Part shown: positions 53,638 to 63,861 of the stretch, piece by piece
Position numbering within the stretch: position 1 is the first letter of the stretch
Layout: each line of letters starts with the position of its first letter
Notes under the pieces: model-generated
The model's input: only the letters and a program-made list of their open reading frames with translations
The model's database searches: none
What the model was told of the DNA's origin: nothing
Made by a program: the position numbers and the translations under genes
Assembly (NCBI RefSeq): GCF_900155365.1
Contig: NZ_LT699739.1
Span: 180,333 to 244,332, forward strand
From: Collinsella bouchesdurhonensis
GTDB lineage: Bacteria > Actinomycetota > Coriobacteriia > Coriobacteriales > Coriobacteriaceae
Direction: 5' to 3'
DNA: 64,000 nucleotides

Positions 53638-55884
53638 ATGGCATTGGTATCTAAGACGTTTGAGCTGTATGGCAAGACGTACACCTTCGAAGCGGGCGAG
53701 CTCGCCAAGCAGGCGACTGGTGCTGCCCTCATCAAGCAGGGCGACACTACCGTGTTGCTTACGGCGGTGGTGTCCAAGGAGCGCAAGAACTACGACTTCT
53801 TCCCGCTCACCGTCGATTTCAACGAGAAGATGTACGCTGCCGGCCGCATTCCGGGCGGCTACCTCAAGCGCGAGGGTCGTCCCAGCGAGAAGGCTACGCT
53901 TACCGCCCGCATGATCGACCGCCCTCTGCGCCCGAGCTTCCCCGATGGTTTCCGCAACGAGGTCCAGGTTGTCGCGACCTCTCTTGTGGCCGATCAGTCC
54001 AACCCCTGCGACGTTATCTGCGTGATGGGCGCCTCTTTGGCCCTTTCGCTCGGCGGCGTGCCCTTCGAGGGCCCGCTTGCCTGCGTGCGCATTGGCCGCA
54101 ATCGCGAGACCGGCGAGTTCTTGGTCAATCCCACCTATGAGGAGCGCGAGAATTCCGATCTTGATCTTGAGCTCGGCGGCACCCGCGACTTCATCTCCAT
54201 GGTCGAGGCCGGAGCCGAGGAGGTTACCGAGGAGGACATGCTGGCCGCCATGCAGTTTGGCCAGGAAGCCCTCGGTGCTTTCTGCGATGCTCAGCTTCAG
54301 TTTATCGAGGAGTATGAGCGCGTCAACGGCGCCATCGTCAAGAAGGAGTATCCGCTCGACGAGCCCGTTGCCGAGGTGCACGATCGCATCTTTGCTCACT
54401 ACGACGAGATGGCCGCTGCTCTGTGCGATGCCGACAAGCTCTCCCGTATGGCCAAGGTCGACGCGGTGAAACAGGCCATCGTTGCCGAGTTCACCGAGGA
54501 AGAGCAGGTCGAGTGGGAGCGCGAGATTCCCGTCAACCTCAAGAAGCTTGAGAAGCAGGCTATGCGCACGATGGTCGTCGAGACCGGTGAGCGCGTCGAC
54601 GGTCGTGCTGCCGATGAGATCCGTCCCATCATGGTCAAGGACAACTACCTGCCCCTCGTCCATGGCTCCGGCCTGTTCCAGCGCGGTCAGACCCAGGTTC
54701 TCTCCGTGCTTTCCCTTGGCATGCTCAACGAGGGTCAGCGTCTCGATACCATCGAGCCCGTCGAGGGCAAGCGCTACATGCATCACTACAACTTCCCGCC
54801 CTTCTGTACGGGCGAGACCGGTCGCATCGGTAGCCCCAAGCGTCGCGAGATCGGTCACGGCAACCTTGCCGAGCGCGCTTTGCTTCCCGTTTTGCCCGAC
54901 GAGAACGAGTTCCCCTACGCTATTCGCGTGGTCTCCGAGGTCATGGAATCCAACGGTTCTTCTTCCATGGCTTCCACCTGCGGCAGCTGCCTTGCCCTTA
55001 TGGACGGTGGCGTGCCCTTGAAGCGCCCCGTTTCCGGTATCGCTATGGGTCTGATCCAGGAGGAGGGCAAGACCGTTGTCCTCTCCGATATCCAGGGCAT
55101 CGAGGACTTCCTCGGCGACATGGACTTTAAGGTGACCGGTACCGAGCGCGGCATCACGGCTCTTCAGATGGACAACAAGGCCACTGGCTTGACCTTCGAC
55201 ATCCTGCGTCGTGCTCTCGAGCAGGCCAAGGAGGGTCGTGCGTTCATTCTCGATAAGATGCTCCAGGTTATCCCCGAGCCTCGCCATGAGACTCGCCCCA
55301 CCGCTCCTCGTATCGCTTCCCTGCAGGTTCCTGTCGATAAGATCCGCGACGTCATCGGTAGCGGCGGCAAGGTCATTCGCGGCATTCAGGATGAGACCGG
55401 CGCCTCCGTGGACATCCAGGAGGACGGTACCGTTTATGTCGGCGGTACGGGCGACTCCGTCGATGCCGCTGTCGAGCGTATCAAGCTCATCATCAAGGTT
55501 CCCGAGCCCGGTGAGGAGTACACTGGTCGCGTTGTCTCCATCCAGCCGTTTGGCGCCTTTGTTTCCCTGCTTCCGGGCAAAGACGGCCTGCTTCACATCT
55601 CTCGTGTCGCCCAGGGCCGCGTCGATAAGGTTGAGGATGTTCTCAACGTGGGCGACGAGGTCAAGGTCCGTGTGCTCGAGGTTGATGAGCGCGGCAAGAT
55701 TTCTCTCGATCGCATCGATAAGCCCGAGGCTCCCGAGGGTTCTGCGCCTTCGCATGCCGAGCGTCGCGAGCGCACTGATCGCCCTGCGCGCCAGCGTCGT
55801 GACCGTGAAGGCGGACGCAGCCATCGCGCTCCCGGCGACCATGGCCAGGGCCGCACCCCGCGCCGTCATCATGAGGCTGAGTAG
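53638..55884 (+). CDS. pnp: Polynucleotide phosphorylase
   Basis: Phosphorolytic 3'-5' exoribonuclease. 748 residues from the ATG at 53638 (AAGGAG upstream). Two RNase PH domains are present, the second with KRREIGHGNLAERAL near 401. A KH domain (VIGSGGKVIRGIQ near 572) and an S1 domain (YTGRVVSIQPFGAFVSLLPG near 628-647) follow. The last 45 residues are an Arg/His-rich tail. A terminator follows. Confidence 0.97.
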   Translation: MALVSKTFELYGKTYTFEAGELAKQATGAALIKQGDTTVLLTAVVSKERKNYDFFPLTVDFNEKMYAAGRIPGGYLKREGRPSEKATLTARMIDRPLRPSFPDGFRNEVQVVATSLVADQSNPCDVICVMGASLALSLGGVPFEGPLACVRIGRNRETGEFLVNPTYEERENSDLDLELGGTRDFISMVEAGAEEVTEEDMLAAMQFGQEALGAFCDAQLQFIEEYERVNGAIVKKEYPLDEPVAEVHDRIFAHYDEMAAALCDADKLSRMAKVDAVKQAIVAEFTEEEQVEWEREIPVNLKKLEKQAMRTMVVETGERVDGRAADEIRPIMVKDNYLPLVHGSGLFQRGQTQVLSVLSLGMLNEGQRLDTIEPVEGKRYMHHYNFPPFCTGETGRIGSPKRREIGHGNLAERALLPVLPDENEFPYAIRVVSEVMESNGSSSMASTCGSCLALMDGGVPLKRPVSGIAMGLIQEEGKTVVLSDIQGIEDFLGDMDFKVTGTERGITALQMDNKATGLTFDILRRALEQAKEGRAFILDKMLQVIPEPRHETRPTAPRIASLQVPVDKIRDVIGSGGKVIRGIQDETGASVDIQEDGTVYVGGTGDSVDAAVERIKLIIKVPEPGEEYTGRVVSIQPFGAFVSLLPGKDGLLHISRVAQGRVDKVEDVLNVGDEVKVRVLEVDERGKISLDRIDKPEAPEGSAPSHAERRERTDRPARQRRDREGGRSHRAPGDHGQGRTPRRHHEAE

Positions 55885-55907
55885 TTAACTTTCTCTCTGA
55901 TTTATTC

Positions 55908-55938
55908 AAGGCATCCGCCACGTGCGGATGCCTTTTTT
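55908..55938 (+). terminator. Intrinsic terminator of pnp
   Basis: GGCATCCGC pairs perfectly with GCGGATGCC around CACGT, flanked by AA and TTTTTT. Confidence 0.92.
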
Positions 55939-55992
55939 GTTGAACAGTTCATATAGCAATGTGGTGTATGAGGCACGAAAGCGGCTGCTTGT

Positions 55993-56001
55993 TGGTATAC
56001 T
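55993..56001 (+). promoter_or_regulatory. Extended -10 promoter of rnj
   Basis: TGGTATACT is a perfect extended -10 (TGnTATACT). No good -35 is seen, which such promoters do not need. The leader to the rnj start is about 105 bases. Confidence 0.65.
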
Positions 56002-56111
56002 GGAATGCCGACTTCGTCTCTTTATTTCTCATTTCGTTTTTATCTGCAAGGTACGACGGCATTGCTGTCGAGTTTTTATTTCGTTTTCGAAGAAAGGATT
56101 TCGCAAAACAC

Positions 56112-57788
56112 ATGACGACAACAAAAAAGAATGCAGCTCCGCTCAAGATCATTCCCTTGGGCGGCCTTGACGGTATCGGCAAGAACATGACCGTTTTCGA
56201 GTGCGGTTCGGACATGGTTCTTGTCGATGCGGGCTTGATGTTCCCCGACGATTCTCAGCCCGGTATCGACCTTGTTCTTCCCGACTATACCTACGTCCTC
56301 GAAAACGAGGATAAGCTTCGTGGCATCATCATCACCCATGGCCATGAGGACCACACCGGCTCCTTGCCCTATTTGCTGCAAGACCTAAACAATAAGGTTC
56401 CTATTTTCTCCAGCAAGCTTACTTTGGGCTTTGTGGAGGGCAAGCTTTCCGAGTTCCGCATTCGCGCTCCTAAGTTCCGTGAGGTGAACGATGGCTCTCA
56501 TATCACGCTCGGGTGCATGACAATCGATTTCTTCTCTATGACCCACTCGATTCCGGGTGCTCTTGGCGTCTTTATCAAAACTCCGCAGGGTACAGTGCTT
56601 CATACAGGAGACTTTAAGCTCGATCAGACGCCTATCGACGGTGTCAGGCCCAATTACGGCGCTATTACCCGTTTTGCCAAAAGCGGTATCGACCTGCTTC
56701 TTTCGGACTCGACCAACGCCACCGTTCCTGGATTCACGAAGTCTGAGGCCGAAGTCGGACCCTCCCTCTACGAGGTTATTAAAAACGCCAAGGGCCGCGT
56801 ATTCGTGGCTTCCTTCTCCAGCCATATCCATCGTTTGCAGCAGATCTGCAACGCTGCTCGCGCCTGTCGCCGAAAGATCGTGGTGACGGGGCGCTCAATG
56901 CTTACGAACACGCGCGTTGCTCGTGAGCTTGGCTATCTCGATATTGAGGAGAAAGACCTCATCGACGCCTATGAGCTCTCTGGCGTACCCGATCGTCAGG
57001 TCCTCGTTATGTGCACCGGTTCTCAGGGAGAGCCGCTTTCCGCTCTTTCGCGCATGGCGAACGGCGAGCATAAGACGCTTTCTATTCATGAGGGAGATAC
57101 CGTTATCATCTCGGCTACTCCCGTTCCCGGCAACGAGAAGGCCGTTCAGCAGGTCATCAATAGCTTGGCCAAGCTCGGCTGCGATGTTTACGACAAGTCT
57201 CGTCGCCTGGTTCACGTCTCCGGCCACGGTAGCCAGGAGGAGCTCAAGCTCATGCTTGCCATGACGCATCCTAGCTATTTCATGCCTGTCCACGGTGAGG
57301 CTGTTCACCTGCGCGCCCATGCCGGTCTCGCTAGGAAAATGGGTATCCCCGAGGAGCGCATTTTCATCATGGATAATGGCGATACGCTCGAGATGCGTGA
57401 CGGCAAGGTAAAGCGCGGCCGTTCTGTCGAGTCTGGCGTTGTATACGTCGACGGTCTTCGTATCGGCGATACCGATCCGATTGTCCTTCGCGACCGCCAA
57501 AAGCTTGCTAACGACGGTATGGTCACCATCGTTGCGACCATGTCTCAAAAACATAAGAGGATCGAGGGCGTCGAGCTTTCCGCTCGTGGCGTTTCGTTCA
57601 CGATTGATGACGAATTTACCGCCGATGCCACCGACGCCATTTTGAAGATGGTCGAGAAGGGTTCGTTCAACTTTACGAGCAGCGGTACCGACGCGCTTCG
57701 TAAGGCTGTCCGAGACTCCATCTCCAACTTCATTTGGAACCGCACCAAGACCCGTCCGATGATCATTCCGGTTGTCATGGAGGTCTAG
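56112..57788 (+). CDS. rnj: Ribonuclease J
   Basis: Metallo-beta-lactamase/beta-CASP nuclease with endo- and 5'-3' exonuclease activity. 558 residues from the ATG at 56112. The active site has THGHEDHTG near 75 and DTGDFKLDQTP-like residues near 165. The beta-CASP motifs include VASFSSHIHRLQQI near 234 and GHGSQEELKLML near 373. Upstream in-frame codons extend through the promoter, so they are not coding. It lies next to pnp, a functionally related RNase. The end of the frame carries the ribosome binding site for ftsK. Confidence 0.95.
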   Translation: MTTTKKNAAPLKIIPLGGLDGIGKNMTVFECGSDMVLVDAGLMFPDDSQPGIDLVLPDYTYVLENEDKLRGIIITHGHEDHTGSLPYLLQDLNNKVPIFSSKLTLGFVEGKLSEFRIRAPKFREVNDGSHITLGCMTIDFFSMTHSIPGALGVFIKTPQGTVLHTGDFKLDQTPIDGVRPNYGAITRFAKSGIDLLLSDSTNATVPGFTKSEAEVGPSLYEVIKNAKGRVFVASFSSHIHRLQQICNAARACRRKIVVTGRSMLTNTRVARELGYLDIEEKDLIDAYELSGVPDRQVLVMCTGSQGEPLSALSRMANGEHKTLSIHEGDTVIISATPVPGNEKAVQQVINSLAKLGCDVYDKSRRLVHVSGHGSQEELKLMLAMTHPSYFMPVHGEAVHLRAHAGLARKMGIPEERIFIMDNGDTLEMRDGKVKRGRSVESGVVYVDGLRIGDTDPIVLRDRQKLANDGMVTIVATMSQKHKRIEGVELSARGVSFTIDDEFTADATDAILKMVEKGSFNFTSSGTDALRKAVRDSISNFIWNRTKTRPMIIPVVMEV

Positions 57789-57789
57789 G

Positions 57790-60564
57790 TTGGCTCGTTC
57801 CGGCAGCAAGACAAATACGGCGAAGGGCAATGCTTCGAAGAAGGCTTCACTTCGCGCAAATGAGCAGCGCGAAGAGGTCTATGTTGAGGCTGAGCCCCTT
57901 GCAGGCGATGGCGCAAATCGCGATATTGCGGGCGTTATCTTGGCAATTGTCGCCATCGCTTCGTTTATCGCTGTGGTGACTCCTGCAACGGCTCCTGTCA
58001 CGCAGGCTGTTGCAGCGTTCTATCACCTGGGCTTTGGCCTGGGTGCATATGTGCTGCCGCTTGCCCTTTTGGCTGCATCTGCTCTTGTCTTTTTGCGCGA
58101 TCGTGCGGTTGTTCCCGCGAGGACGTGCGTCGGTCTTGTCTTGATCTTCGTCTCTGTCATCTCCATGCTTTCCCTAGCTGTGCCGCATACCTCACTTTCC
58201 ACGGCAGGCATGTTTGAGCCGGACGTCTTGGCATCCTCGGGTGGTTATGTCGGTGCGTTTGTGGCAAGCGCGCTGCAGATGTCGGTGGGAAAGACCATCG
58301 GCTATGTTGTGCTTGTCGGTGTTTTGATGTTGGGCTTTGTTATCCTGGGCTTTTCGATTAGCTCGCTCGTGCGCGGTGCTTCCGAGCGTGCGCAGGAGTT
58401 TGTTCAGCGCAAGCACGTTGACGCTAACGAGACCCCCTGGGGTGATGCTGCTGCGGCACAGCGTGCTTCCCAGGCTGCGGCCAATCTCGGGGGCGTGGCT
58501 GCTGCAAGTGAGTCTGCTTCTGCCTCGAAGCTTTTTGATGCAGCTGGAGCGGCGGAAACAACCTTCCTAGGCGATCGTGCTAAGACGACGTTGCTTTCGG
58601 GCGAGCCTGATGATGCGGATGAAGATCCTTTTGTCGACCTGTCTGAACAGCTCGCTGCCGAGCGCGCCCAAACGACGCTCATTCCCGTGAAAGAGCGTTT
58701 TGTCGATGTCACCGACGAGGTCGATGCCATGCCTCCTGCTCCCGTGCCGCCGATTGTCCCCATGACGACGGTCGATGTTATTTCGGACGCTGCTGCCAAG
58801 CTCGCCGATTCCCCTAAGTCTGATGAGCCCTCTGAGCAGAGCGTCACGGCTGCCGAGCTGTCCGCAGCTTCCGTTGCCACTGTTGTGACCCCCGAAGGCA
58901 GCAAACCCATACCCGATTTCTTGATGGCTGCGGGCACTTCTGGCTCCCATGCTCCTTCTGCGCCATCTGGCCCTGTCGAAGAGGTCCCATCGGACATGCC
59001 GGCCGCAAAAGCTGCTTCAAAGCCATCGCTTTCTGCTGCAGCAAGCCAGGGGACTACTGTTTCTGCCGGTACTGATGGCGAGCGTCAGCTTCCTTCGGTG
59101 TCTATACTTCGGCATAACCCGGCGTCTGCCACCTCTGCTTCCTCGGCGAAGGAGCTTGAGCAGACTGCGGCGGCGCTTCAGTCGACGTTGGGCGAGTTTG
59201 GTCTTCATTCGCGTGTTGTTGGCTGGATTTCCGGACCGACGGTCACGACCTTTAAGGTGCAGCCCGGTGAGGGCGAGCGCGTGAGCCGAATTTCCAATCT
59301 GGAAGACGACATCGCGCTTTCCCTTGCATCCACTGCTGTGCGTATTTTCGCTCCTATTCCGGGTACGTCGCTTGTCGGAATCGAGATTCCCAACCGCACG
59401 CGTCAAAATGTCAATTTGGGCGATGTCTTGCCTTATGTTACGGGCGGACCGCTTGAGCTCGCTATTGGCCGCGATGCTGAGGGTGCTCCTATCGTGGCAG
59501 ATTTGGCCAAGATGCCGCATCTGCTTATCGCAGGCACCACTGGCTCGGGTAAGTCGGTCATGATCAACTCCATCGTCATGAGCCTTCTTATGCGGACGTT
59601 TCCCGAGGATGTTCGCTTAATCATGGTCGATCCTAAGCGCGTTGAGCTTGCGGGCTATAACGGTTTGCCGCATCTGTATGTCCCTGTTGTGACCGAGCCC
59701 AAGCAGGCTGCGAGTGCTCTTCAATGGGCGGTTTCTGAGATGGAGCGCCGCCTTAAGGTCTTTGAGCGCATCGGTGTTCGCAAGATCTCTACCTTTAATG
59801 AGAAGCAGGCTGCGGGCGAGTTCGAGCACTACGACAATCCGCCTGCCAAGATGCCGTATCTCGTTATCATCATCGACGAGCTCTCCGACCTCATGATGGT
59901 TGCTGGAAAAGATGTTGAGGCTTCCATTGTTCGCATTGCTCAGCTTGGACGCGCTGCCGGTATCCACCTTATCGTTGCTACGCAGCGCCCCTCGTCTAAT
60001 GTCGTTACCGGTCTGATCAAGGCTAATATCACGAACCGAATTGCCTTTAACGTGGCAACCGGTATCGACTCACGCGTCATTATCGATCAGACGGGCGCCG
60101 AGAAACTTACCGGTTATGGCGACATGCTTTTTTCTAAGGTCGATTGGGGCAAGCCAAAACGTATCCAGGGATGCTTTGTATCCGATGACGAGATCAACCA
60201 GGTTGTTGAATTCGTTAAAAGCCAGGGCGAGGCCGACTATCATGAGGAGATTCTCTCTGCTGTAACACCGGCGACCGTGGTGGGCGGAGCTTCCCATGAG
60301 CCCTCTGACGACGATCCGCTTATCTGGGAGGCGGCGCATATCGTCGTCGAGTCTCAGCTTGGCTCCACCTCGGGATTGCAGCGCAGGCTTAAGGTCGGGT
60401 ATGCGCGCGCGGGTCGTATTATGGATATGCTTGAAGAAAAAGGCGTTGTCGGTCCCCCCGATGGGTCTAAACCGCGCGAGGTCCTTCTTGACGAGGAAGG
60501 TCTTGCCGAACTTGAATCGGTCGAAGCTCGTATGAGCATGGACACTGATTTGGAGGGCTTCTAA
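57790..60564 (+). CDS. ftsK: DNA translocase FtsK/SpoIIIE
   Basis: Pumps DNA through the closing septum and aids chromosome resolution. 924 residues from a TTG with GGAGGT five bases upstream (in the end of rnj). Four membrane helices lie at about 45-195. A long Ala/Ser/Pro-rich linker follows to about 450. The motor has Walker A AGTTGSGKSVMINS near 582 and Walker B VIIIDELSDLMMVAGKD near 695. A C-terminal winged-helix gamma domain (STSGLQRRLKVGYARAGRIM, near 860) recognises orienting sequences. Confidence 0.95.
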   Translation: MARSGSKTNTAKGNASKKASLRANEQREEVYVEAEPLAGDGANRDIAGVILAIVAIASFIAVVTPATAPVTQAVAAFYHLGFGLGAYVLPLALLAASALVFLRDRAVVPARTCVGLVLIFVSVISMLSLAVPHTSLSTAGMFEPDVLASSGGYVGAFVASALQMSVGKTIGYVVLVGVLMLGFVILGFSISSLVRGASERAQEFVQRKHVDANETPWGDAAAAQRASQAAANLGGVAAASESASASKLFDAAGAAETTFLGDRAKTTLLSGEPDDADEDPFVDLSEQLAAERAQTTLIPVKERFVDVTDEVDAMPPAPVPPIVPMTTVDVISDAAAKLADSPKSDEPSEQSVTAAELSAASVATVVTPEGSKPIPDFLMAAGTSGSHAPSAPSGPVEEVPSDMPAAKAASKPSLSAAASQGTTVSAGTDGERQLPSVSILRHNPASATSASSAKELEQTAAALQSTLGEFGLHSRVVGWISGPTVTTFKVQPGEGERVSRISNLEDDIALSLASTAVRIFAPIPGTSLVGIEIPNRTRQNVNLGDVLPYVTGGPLELAIGRDAEGAPIVADLAKMPHLLIAGTTGSGKSVMINSIVMSLLMRTFPEDVRLIMVDPKRVELAGYNGLPHLYVPVVTEPKQAASALQWAVSEMERRLKVFERIGVRKISTFNEKQAAGEFEHYDNPPAKMPYLVIIIDELSDLMMVAGKDVEASIVRIAQLGRAAGIHLIVATQRPSSNVVTGLIKANITNRIAFNVATGIDSRVIIDQTGAEKLTGYGDMLFSKVDWGKPKRIQGCFVSDDEINQVVEFVKSQGEADYHEEILSAVTPATVVGGASHEPSDDDPLIWEAAHIVVESQLGSTSGLQRRLKVGYARAGRIMDMLEEKGVVGPPDGSKPREVLLDEEGLAELESVEARMSMDTDLEGF

Positions 60565-61973
60565 TGTCGAGTCGATTTGGAGGGATGCTTCGCGAACGTC
60601 GCCGCTCGTTGGGTCTCTCCATTCAACAGGTTGCCAATACAATCAAGATTCGTCCTCAAATCATCGAGTTTTTTGAGAACGGGGACTTTACCTCCATGCC
60701 GCCGCGCGGATATGCCCAGGGCATGATTTCGAGTTATGCACGTTATTTGGGCCTCAATCCCCGTGACGTTGTGAACGCTTATTTTGACGAACTCTATATT
60801 TTTGAGAATTCCGACGAGGGTCGTGCAGGCTCATATCATGAGCCCCCTGCGCTTGTTTCCACAAGAAGCAACCCCGTATCCACGCGTTTTATGGTTGTCG
60901 ATGGTTCCCCCGCGCCTTCTTCTTCGTCTTCGCGTTTTGGACAGCGCCCGCCGCAAGCAGGGTATGTTTCCGATACCACAACGGGGCATCAATCTCTTCG
61001 CGTGGGCGGAAACAGCCGCCGCAGACGCGCTCTTCCGCCTTCGAACGCAGCTGGTTATGGAGAGCGCGATGGCTATTCATCTGATCCTTCGGTAACGGCT
61101 CGCATGCCCGTCAATTCCCGTTCTGGATATCGCACCTCTCATTCCTCTCGTTCTCGTGGACAGCGCTCCGACTCACGGCGTCCGACGGGGCGCAACCGTG
61201 ACCCTCGCTCGCTCAATCAACGGGGCCAGGGGAGGGGGGCGGCCTCAAATGGTCGTCGCGGCTACTCCTCCACTGCTTCTTCCTCGCGTTCTGGTTACGG
61301 ACGCGGGCAGCGCCGAGGGTACGAGAGGCGTCCTTCATCTCCACTTGAGGTGCTGATGTCCAATCCCCGCATGTTGATGGCGGTCCTTGGTGTTGCGGCC
61401 CTGCTTATTATCGTGCTGCTGGTTTCTTTGATTCGCGGATGTACATCGCGGTCGGATCAGCCGGTGTCTTCGCTTCCGGCGGCTTCGGTCGATGCAGGTT
61501 CTGCGTCTTCTGCTTCTTCCACCAAGAAGAAGGTCGATGCCGCAGATTCCGATTCGAAGGGTTCCGACACCGATTCTTCTGGTGACAATGCATCCTCAGA
61601 TGCGGCCGATGATGACAAAACTGGCAGTGCATCGGGTGTCGTCGAGCAAAAGGTCGTCAAGATTTCTCTTGCAAAGGGGAAGACCTCTTGGATTGAGGTC
61701 AAGGTCGACGGCGTTTCTCAATATGCCGATACTCCCGTTGGTCCCTACGAGGCGGAATACACTCCCACTAAGTCGATTGAAATTACCGTCGATAACCCGA
61801 GCGATGTTCAGGTTACCGAAAATGGCGATAAGGTCCGTTGGGACAGCAAGACTTCCGGTGTTGGCCGTGTGACTATCACGGTTTCTCAAACCCCCTCGCC
61901 TTCTGCCGCAACCGATGAGACCACGTCTTCCGATTCCGACGACTCCTCCTCCGATTCTGATACCTCTAACTAG
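60564..61973 (+). CDS. RodZ-like membrane protein with N-terminal helix-turn-helix
   Basis: 469 residues, starting on the last base of the ftsK stop. The N-terminal HTH (LRERRRSLGLSIQQVANTIK, near 9-28) and the RGYAQGMISSYARYLGL stretch are typical of RodZ. Next comes a very long Ser/Arg/Gly-rich linker (about 90-260), then one membrane helix (about 270-292), an acidic Ser/Asp linker, and a C-terminal beta domain of the DUF4115 type (about 350-445). RodZ links MreB to the cell wall; no mreB is seen in the window, so the role is inferred from architecture. Confidence 0.8.
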   Translation: MSSRFGGMLRERRRSLGLSIQQVANTIKIRPQIIEFFENGDFTSMPPRGYAQGMISSYARYLGLNPRDVVNAYFDELYIFENSDEGRAGSYHEPPALVSTRSNPVSTRFMVVDGSPAPSSSSSRFGQRPPQAGYVSDTTTGHQSLRVGGNSRRRRALPPSNAAGYGERDGYSSDPSVTARMPVNSRSGYRTSHSSRSRGQRSDSRRPTGRNRDPRSLNQRGQGRGAASNGRRGYSSTASSSRSGYGRGQRRGYERRPSSPLEVLMSNPRMLMAVLGVAALLIIVLLVSLIRGCTSRSDQPVSSLPAASVDAGSASSASSTKKKVDAADSDSKGSDTDSSGDNASSDAADDDKTGSASGVVEQKVVKISLAKGKTSWIEVKVDGVSQYADTPVGPYEAEYTPTKSIEITVDNPSDVQVTENGDKVRWDSKTSGVGRVTITVSQTPSPSAATDETTSSDSDDSSSDSDTSN

Positions 61974-61995
61974 CATCTGATTGAAAGGTTGAACA

Positions 61996-62493
61996 ATGGC
62001 TAAAGATTCGAGCTTCGATGTTGTTTCCGAAGTAAATATGCAGGAAGTGGATAACGCTTATCAGCAATGTGCCCGCGAGATCACGCAGCGTTATGACCTT
62101 AAGGATTCCGGCGCCACTATCGATTTGTCGAAGGGCGATAAGCTCTTTACGATCGTCGCTCCCGCCGATTTTGTTGCCCGTCAGATTACCGACGTGCTCA
62201 ACTCGAAACTCATTAAGCGTGGCATCGACCTGAAGAGCATTTCGTGGGATGCTCCCCAGACGGCTTCGGGCGGTTCGGTGCGTGTTCTCGGTCATATCGT
62301 CGAAGGCATCGATCAGCCTACGGCCAAGAAGATCAACAAGGACATTAAGGATCGCAAACTTAAGGTCAAAGTCGTTATCGATGCCGATAAGTTGCGTGTG
62401 ACCTCTGCCTCGAAAGACGCCCTGCAAGAAGTCATTGCTTTCCTTCGTGATCAGGACTATGGTCAGCCTTTGCAGTTCACCAATTATCGCTAA
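61996..62493 (+). CDS. YajQ-family nucleotide-binding protein
   Basis: 165 residues, normal for the family. The start KDSSFDVVSEVNMQEVDNAY and the SIDLSKGD-like segment near 37 are typical, as is DIKDRKLKVKVVIDADKLRV near 116-135. The family is implicated in binding nucleotides, including cyclic di-GMP in some species; the function here is unknown. AAAGG precedes the ATG. Confidence 0.9.
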   Translation: MAKDSSFDVVSEVNMQEVDNAYQQCAREITQRYDLKDSGATIDLSKGDKLFTIVAPADFVARQITDVLNSKLIKRGIDLKSISWDAPQTASGGSVRVLGHIVEGIDQPTAKKINKDIKDRKLKVKVVIDADKLRVTSASKDALQEVIAFLRDQDYGQPLQFTNYR

Positions 62494-62514
62494 TGACCGC
62501 TAAGAGGGGTTTTC

Positions 62515-63861
62515 TTGTCTACTGAGTCTTTTGATACGTCCGTTCTTTATGTGACGTTGGGTTGCGCCAAAAACGAAGTCGATACCGACCGTATGCGTTC
62601 GCTGCTGAGTGCTGCCGGATACGGTGAGGCAACGGATGCGCAATCTGCCGACGTTGTCATTATCAACACGTGCTCATTTCTTGCTTCTGCAACATCCGAG
62701 AGCATCGAGACGACGCTGCAGCTAGCGGAGGAAGTCTCCGATGGTATCCGCAATGCGCCTATCGTAATGTGCGGCTGCGTCCCATCACGTTACGGAAGCG
62801 ATCTTCCCAACGAGCTTCCCGAGGTAGCGGCATTTGTTCGCACCGATGAGGAGGATGGCATCGTTGCGGTTGTCGATGAGGTGACCGGAACGGTTCGCTC
62901 GGGTACGGCTATGCTTCCTTCCATTAAGCGTACGGTGGAAGGAACCGTTGCTTACCTTAAGATTTCCGATGGCTGCGACCGTTTCTGCAGCTTTTGCGCC
63001 ATTCCCTATATTCGAGGACGCTACCATTCGCGCTCGGCTGTATCGATTCTCGAGGAAGCCAAGTCGCTTGTCGCCGGTGGCGTTCGTGAGCTTGTCCTCA
63101 TCGGCCAGGATACAGGCATTTGGGGTGAGGATTTCGATCAGACGGTCGAAGGACCCCATACCCTTGCCGAGCTTTTAATTGAGCTTGCAGAGGCGGTTCG
63201 TCCGGAGTCCGTTTGGATTCGTGTCCTCTATCTTCAGCCCGAAGGTATGACCGATGAGCTAATCGCGACGATTCGCGATACGCCTGAAGTGCTGCCCTAT
63301 ATTGATATTCCTGTTCAGCACTGCTGTGAGCGCGTTCTTTCTGCCATGAATCGTTCTGGTTCTGAAGAAGAGCTCGAGGCGCTCTTTGCGCGCCTGCGTC
63401 GTGAGATTCCCGATATGGTCATTAGGACCACGTATCTCACGGCATTCCCCGGTGAGACCGAGGACGAGGTTGACGCGATGCTTGATTTTATGGATCGCGT
63501 TGGCTTTGATTACACGAGCGTTTTCCCGTATTCTCCCGAGGAGGGAACACGCGCGTGCGAGATGCCCGATCAAATTGACGAGACCACGAAGGTGGAGCGT
63601 ACCCAGCGCGCAATCGACCTTGCTGAATCTCTTGGATTTGCCGCTACTGCATCTCATGTGGGCGAGACTTCGCTGGTTATCGTCGATGGTGTCGAAGAGG
63701 GCGAGGATGGCCCCGAGCTTATCGGACACGCATGGTTCCAAGCCCCCGATTGCGATGGCGCTGTCCATTTGGATATCACCGATGCCACTGTTGGCGATGT
63801 TTTGAACGTCCGTTTTGTCGATAGCTTCTGTTATGAGCTCGTTGGAGAGGTAGTTGAGTAG
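62515..63861 (+). CDS. rimO: Ribosomal protein S12 methylthiotransferase RimO
   Basis: Radical SAM enzyme that methylthiolates an Asp of S12. 448 residues from a TTG with AGAGGGG upstream. The cluster domain has TLGCAKNEVDTDRM near 14, INTCSFL and MCGC. The radical SAM motif is GCDRFCSFCAIPYIRGRY near 157-174, and ILYLQP-type VLYLQPEGMTDEL near 240 is RimO-like. A TRAM domain is at the end. It overlaps the predicted pgsA start. Confidence 0.94.
   Translation: MSTESFDTSVLYVTLGCAKNEVDTDRMRSLLSAAGYGEATDAQSADVVIINTCSFLASATSESIETTLQLAEEVSDGIRNAPIVMCGCVPSRYGSDLPNELPEVAAFVRTDEEDGIVAVVDEVTGTVRSGTAMLPSIKRTVEGTVAYLKISDGCDRFCSFCAIPYIRGRYHSRSAVSILEEAKSLVAGGVRELVLIGQDTGIWGEDFDQTVEGPHTLAELLIELAEAVRPESVWIRVLYLQPEGMTDELIATIRDTPEVLPYIDIPVQHCCERVLSAMNRSGSEEELEALFARLRREIPDMVIRTTYLTAFPGETEDEVDAMLDFMDRVGFDYTSVFPYSPEEGTRACEMPDQIDETTKVERTQRAIDLAESLGFAATASHVGETSLVIVDGVEEGEDGPELIGHAWFQAPDCDGAVHLDITDATVGDVLNVRFVDSFCYELVGEVVE

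Noticed and set aside
53563-55872. Long minus-strand frame opposite pnp
   Set aside because: A shadow of pnp: the composition is dominated by Leu/Asp/Gly/His from reversed codons, and there are no translation signals.
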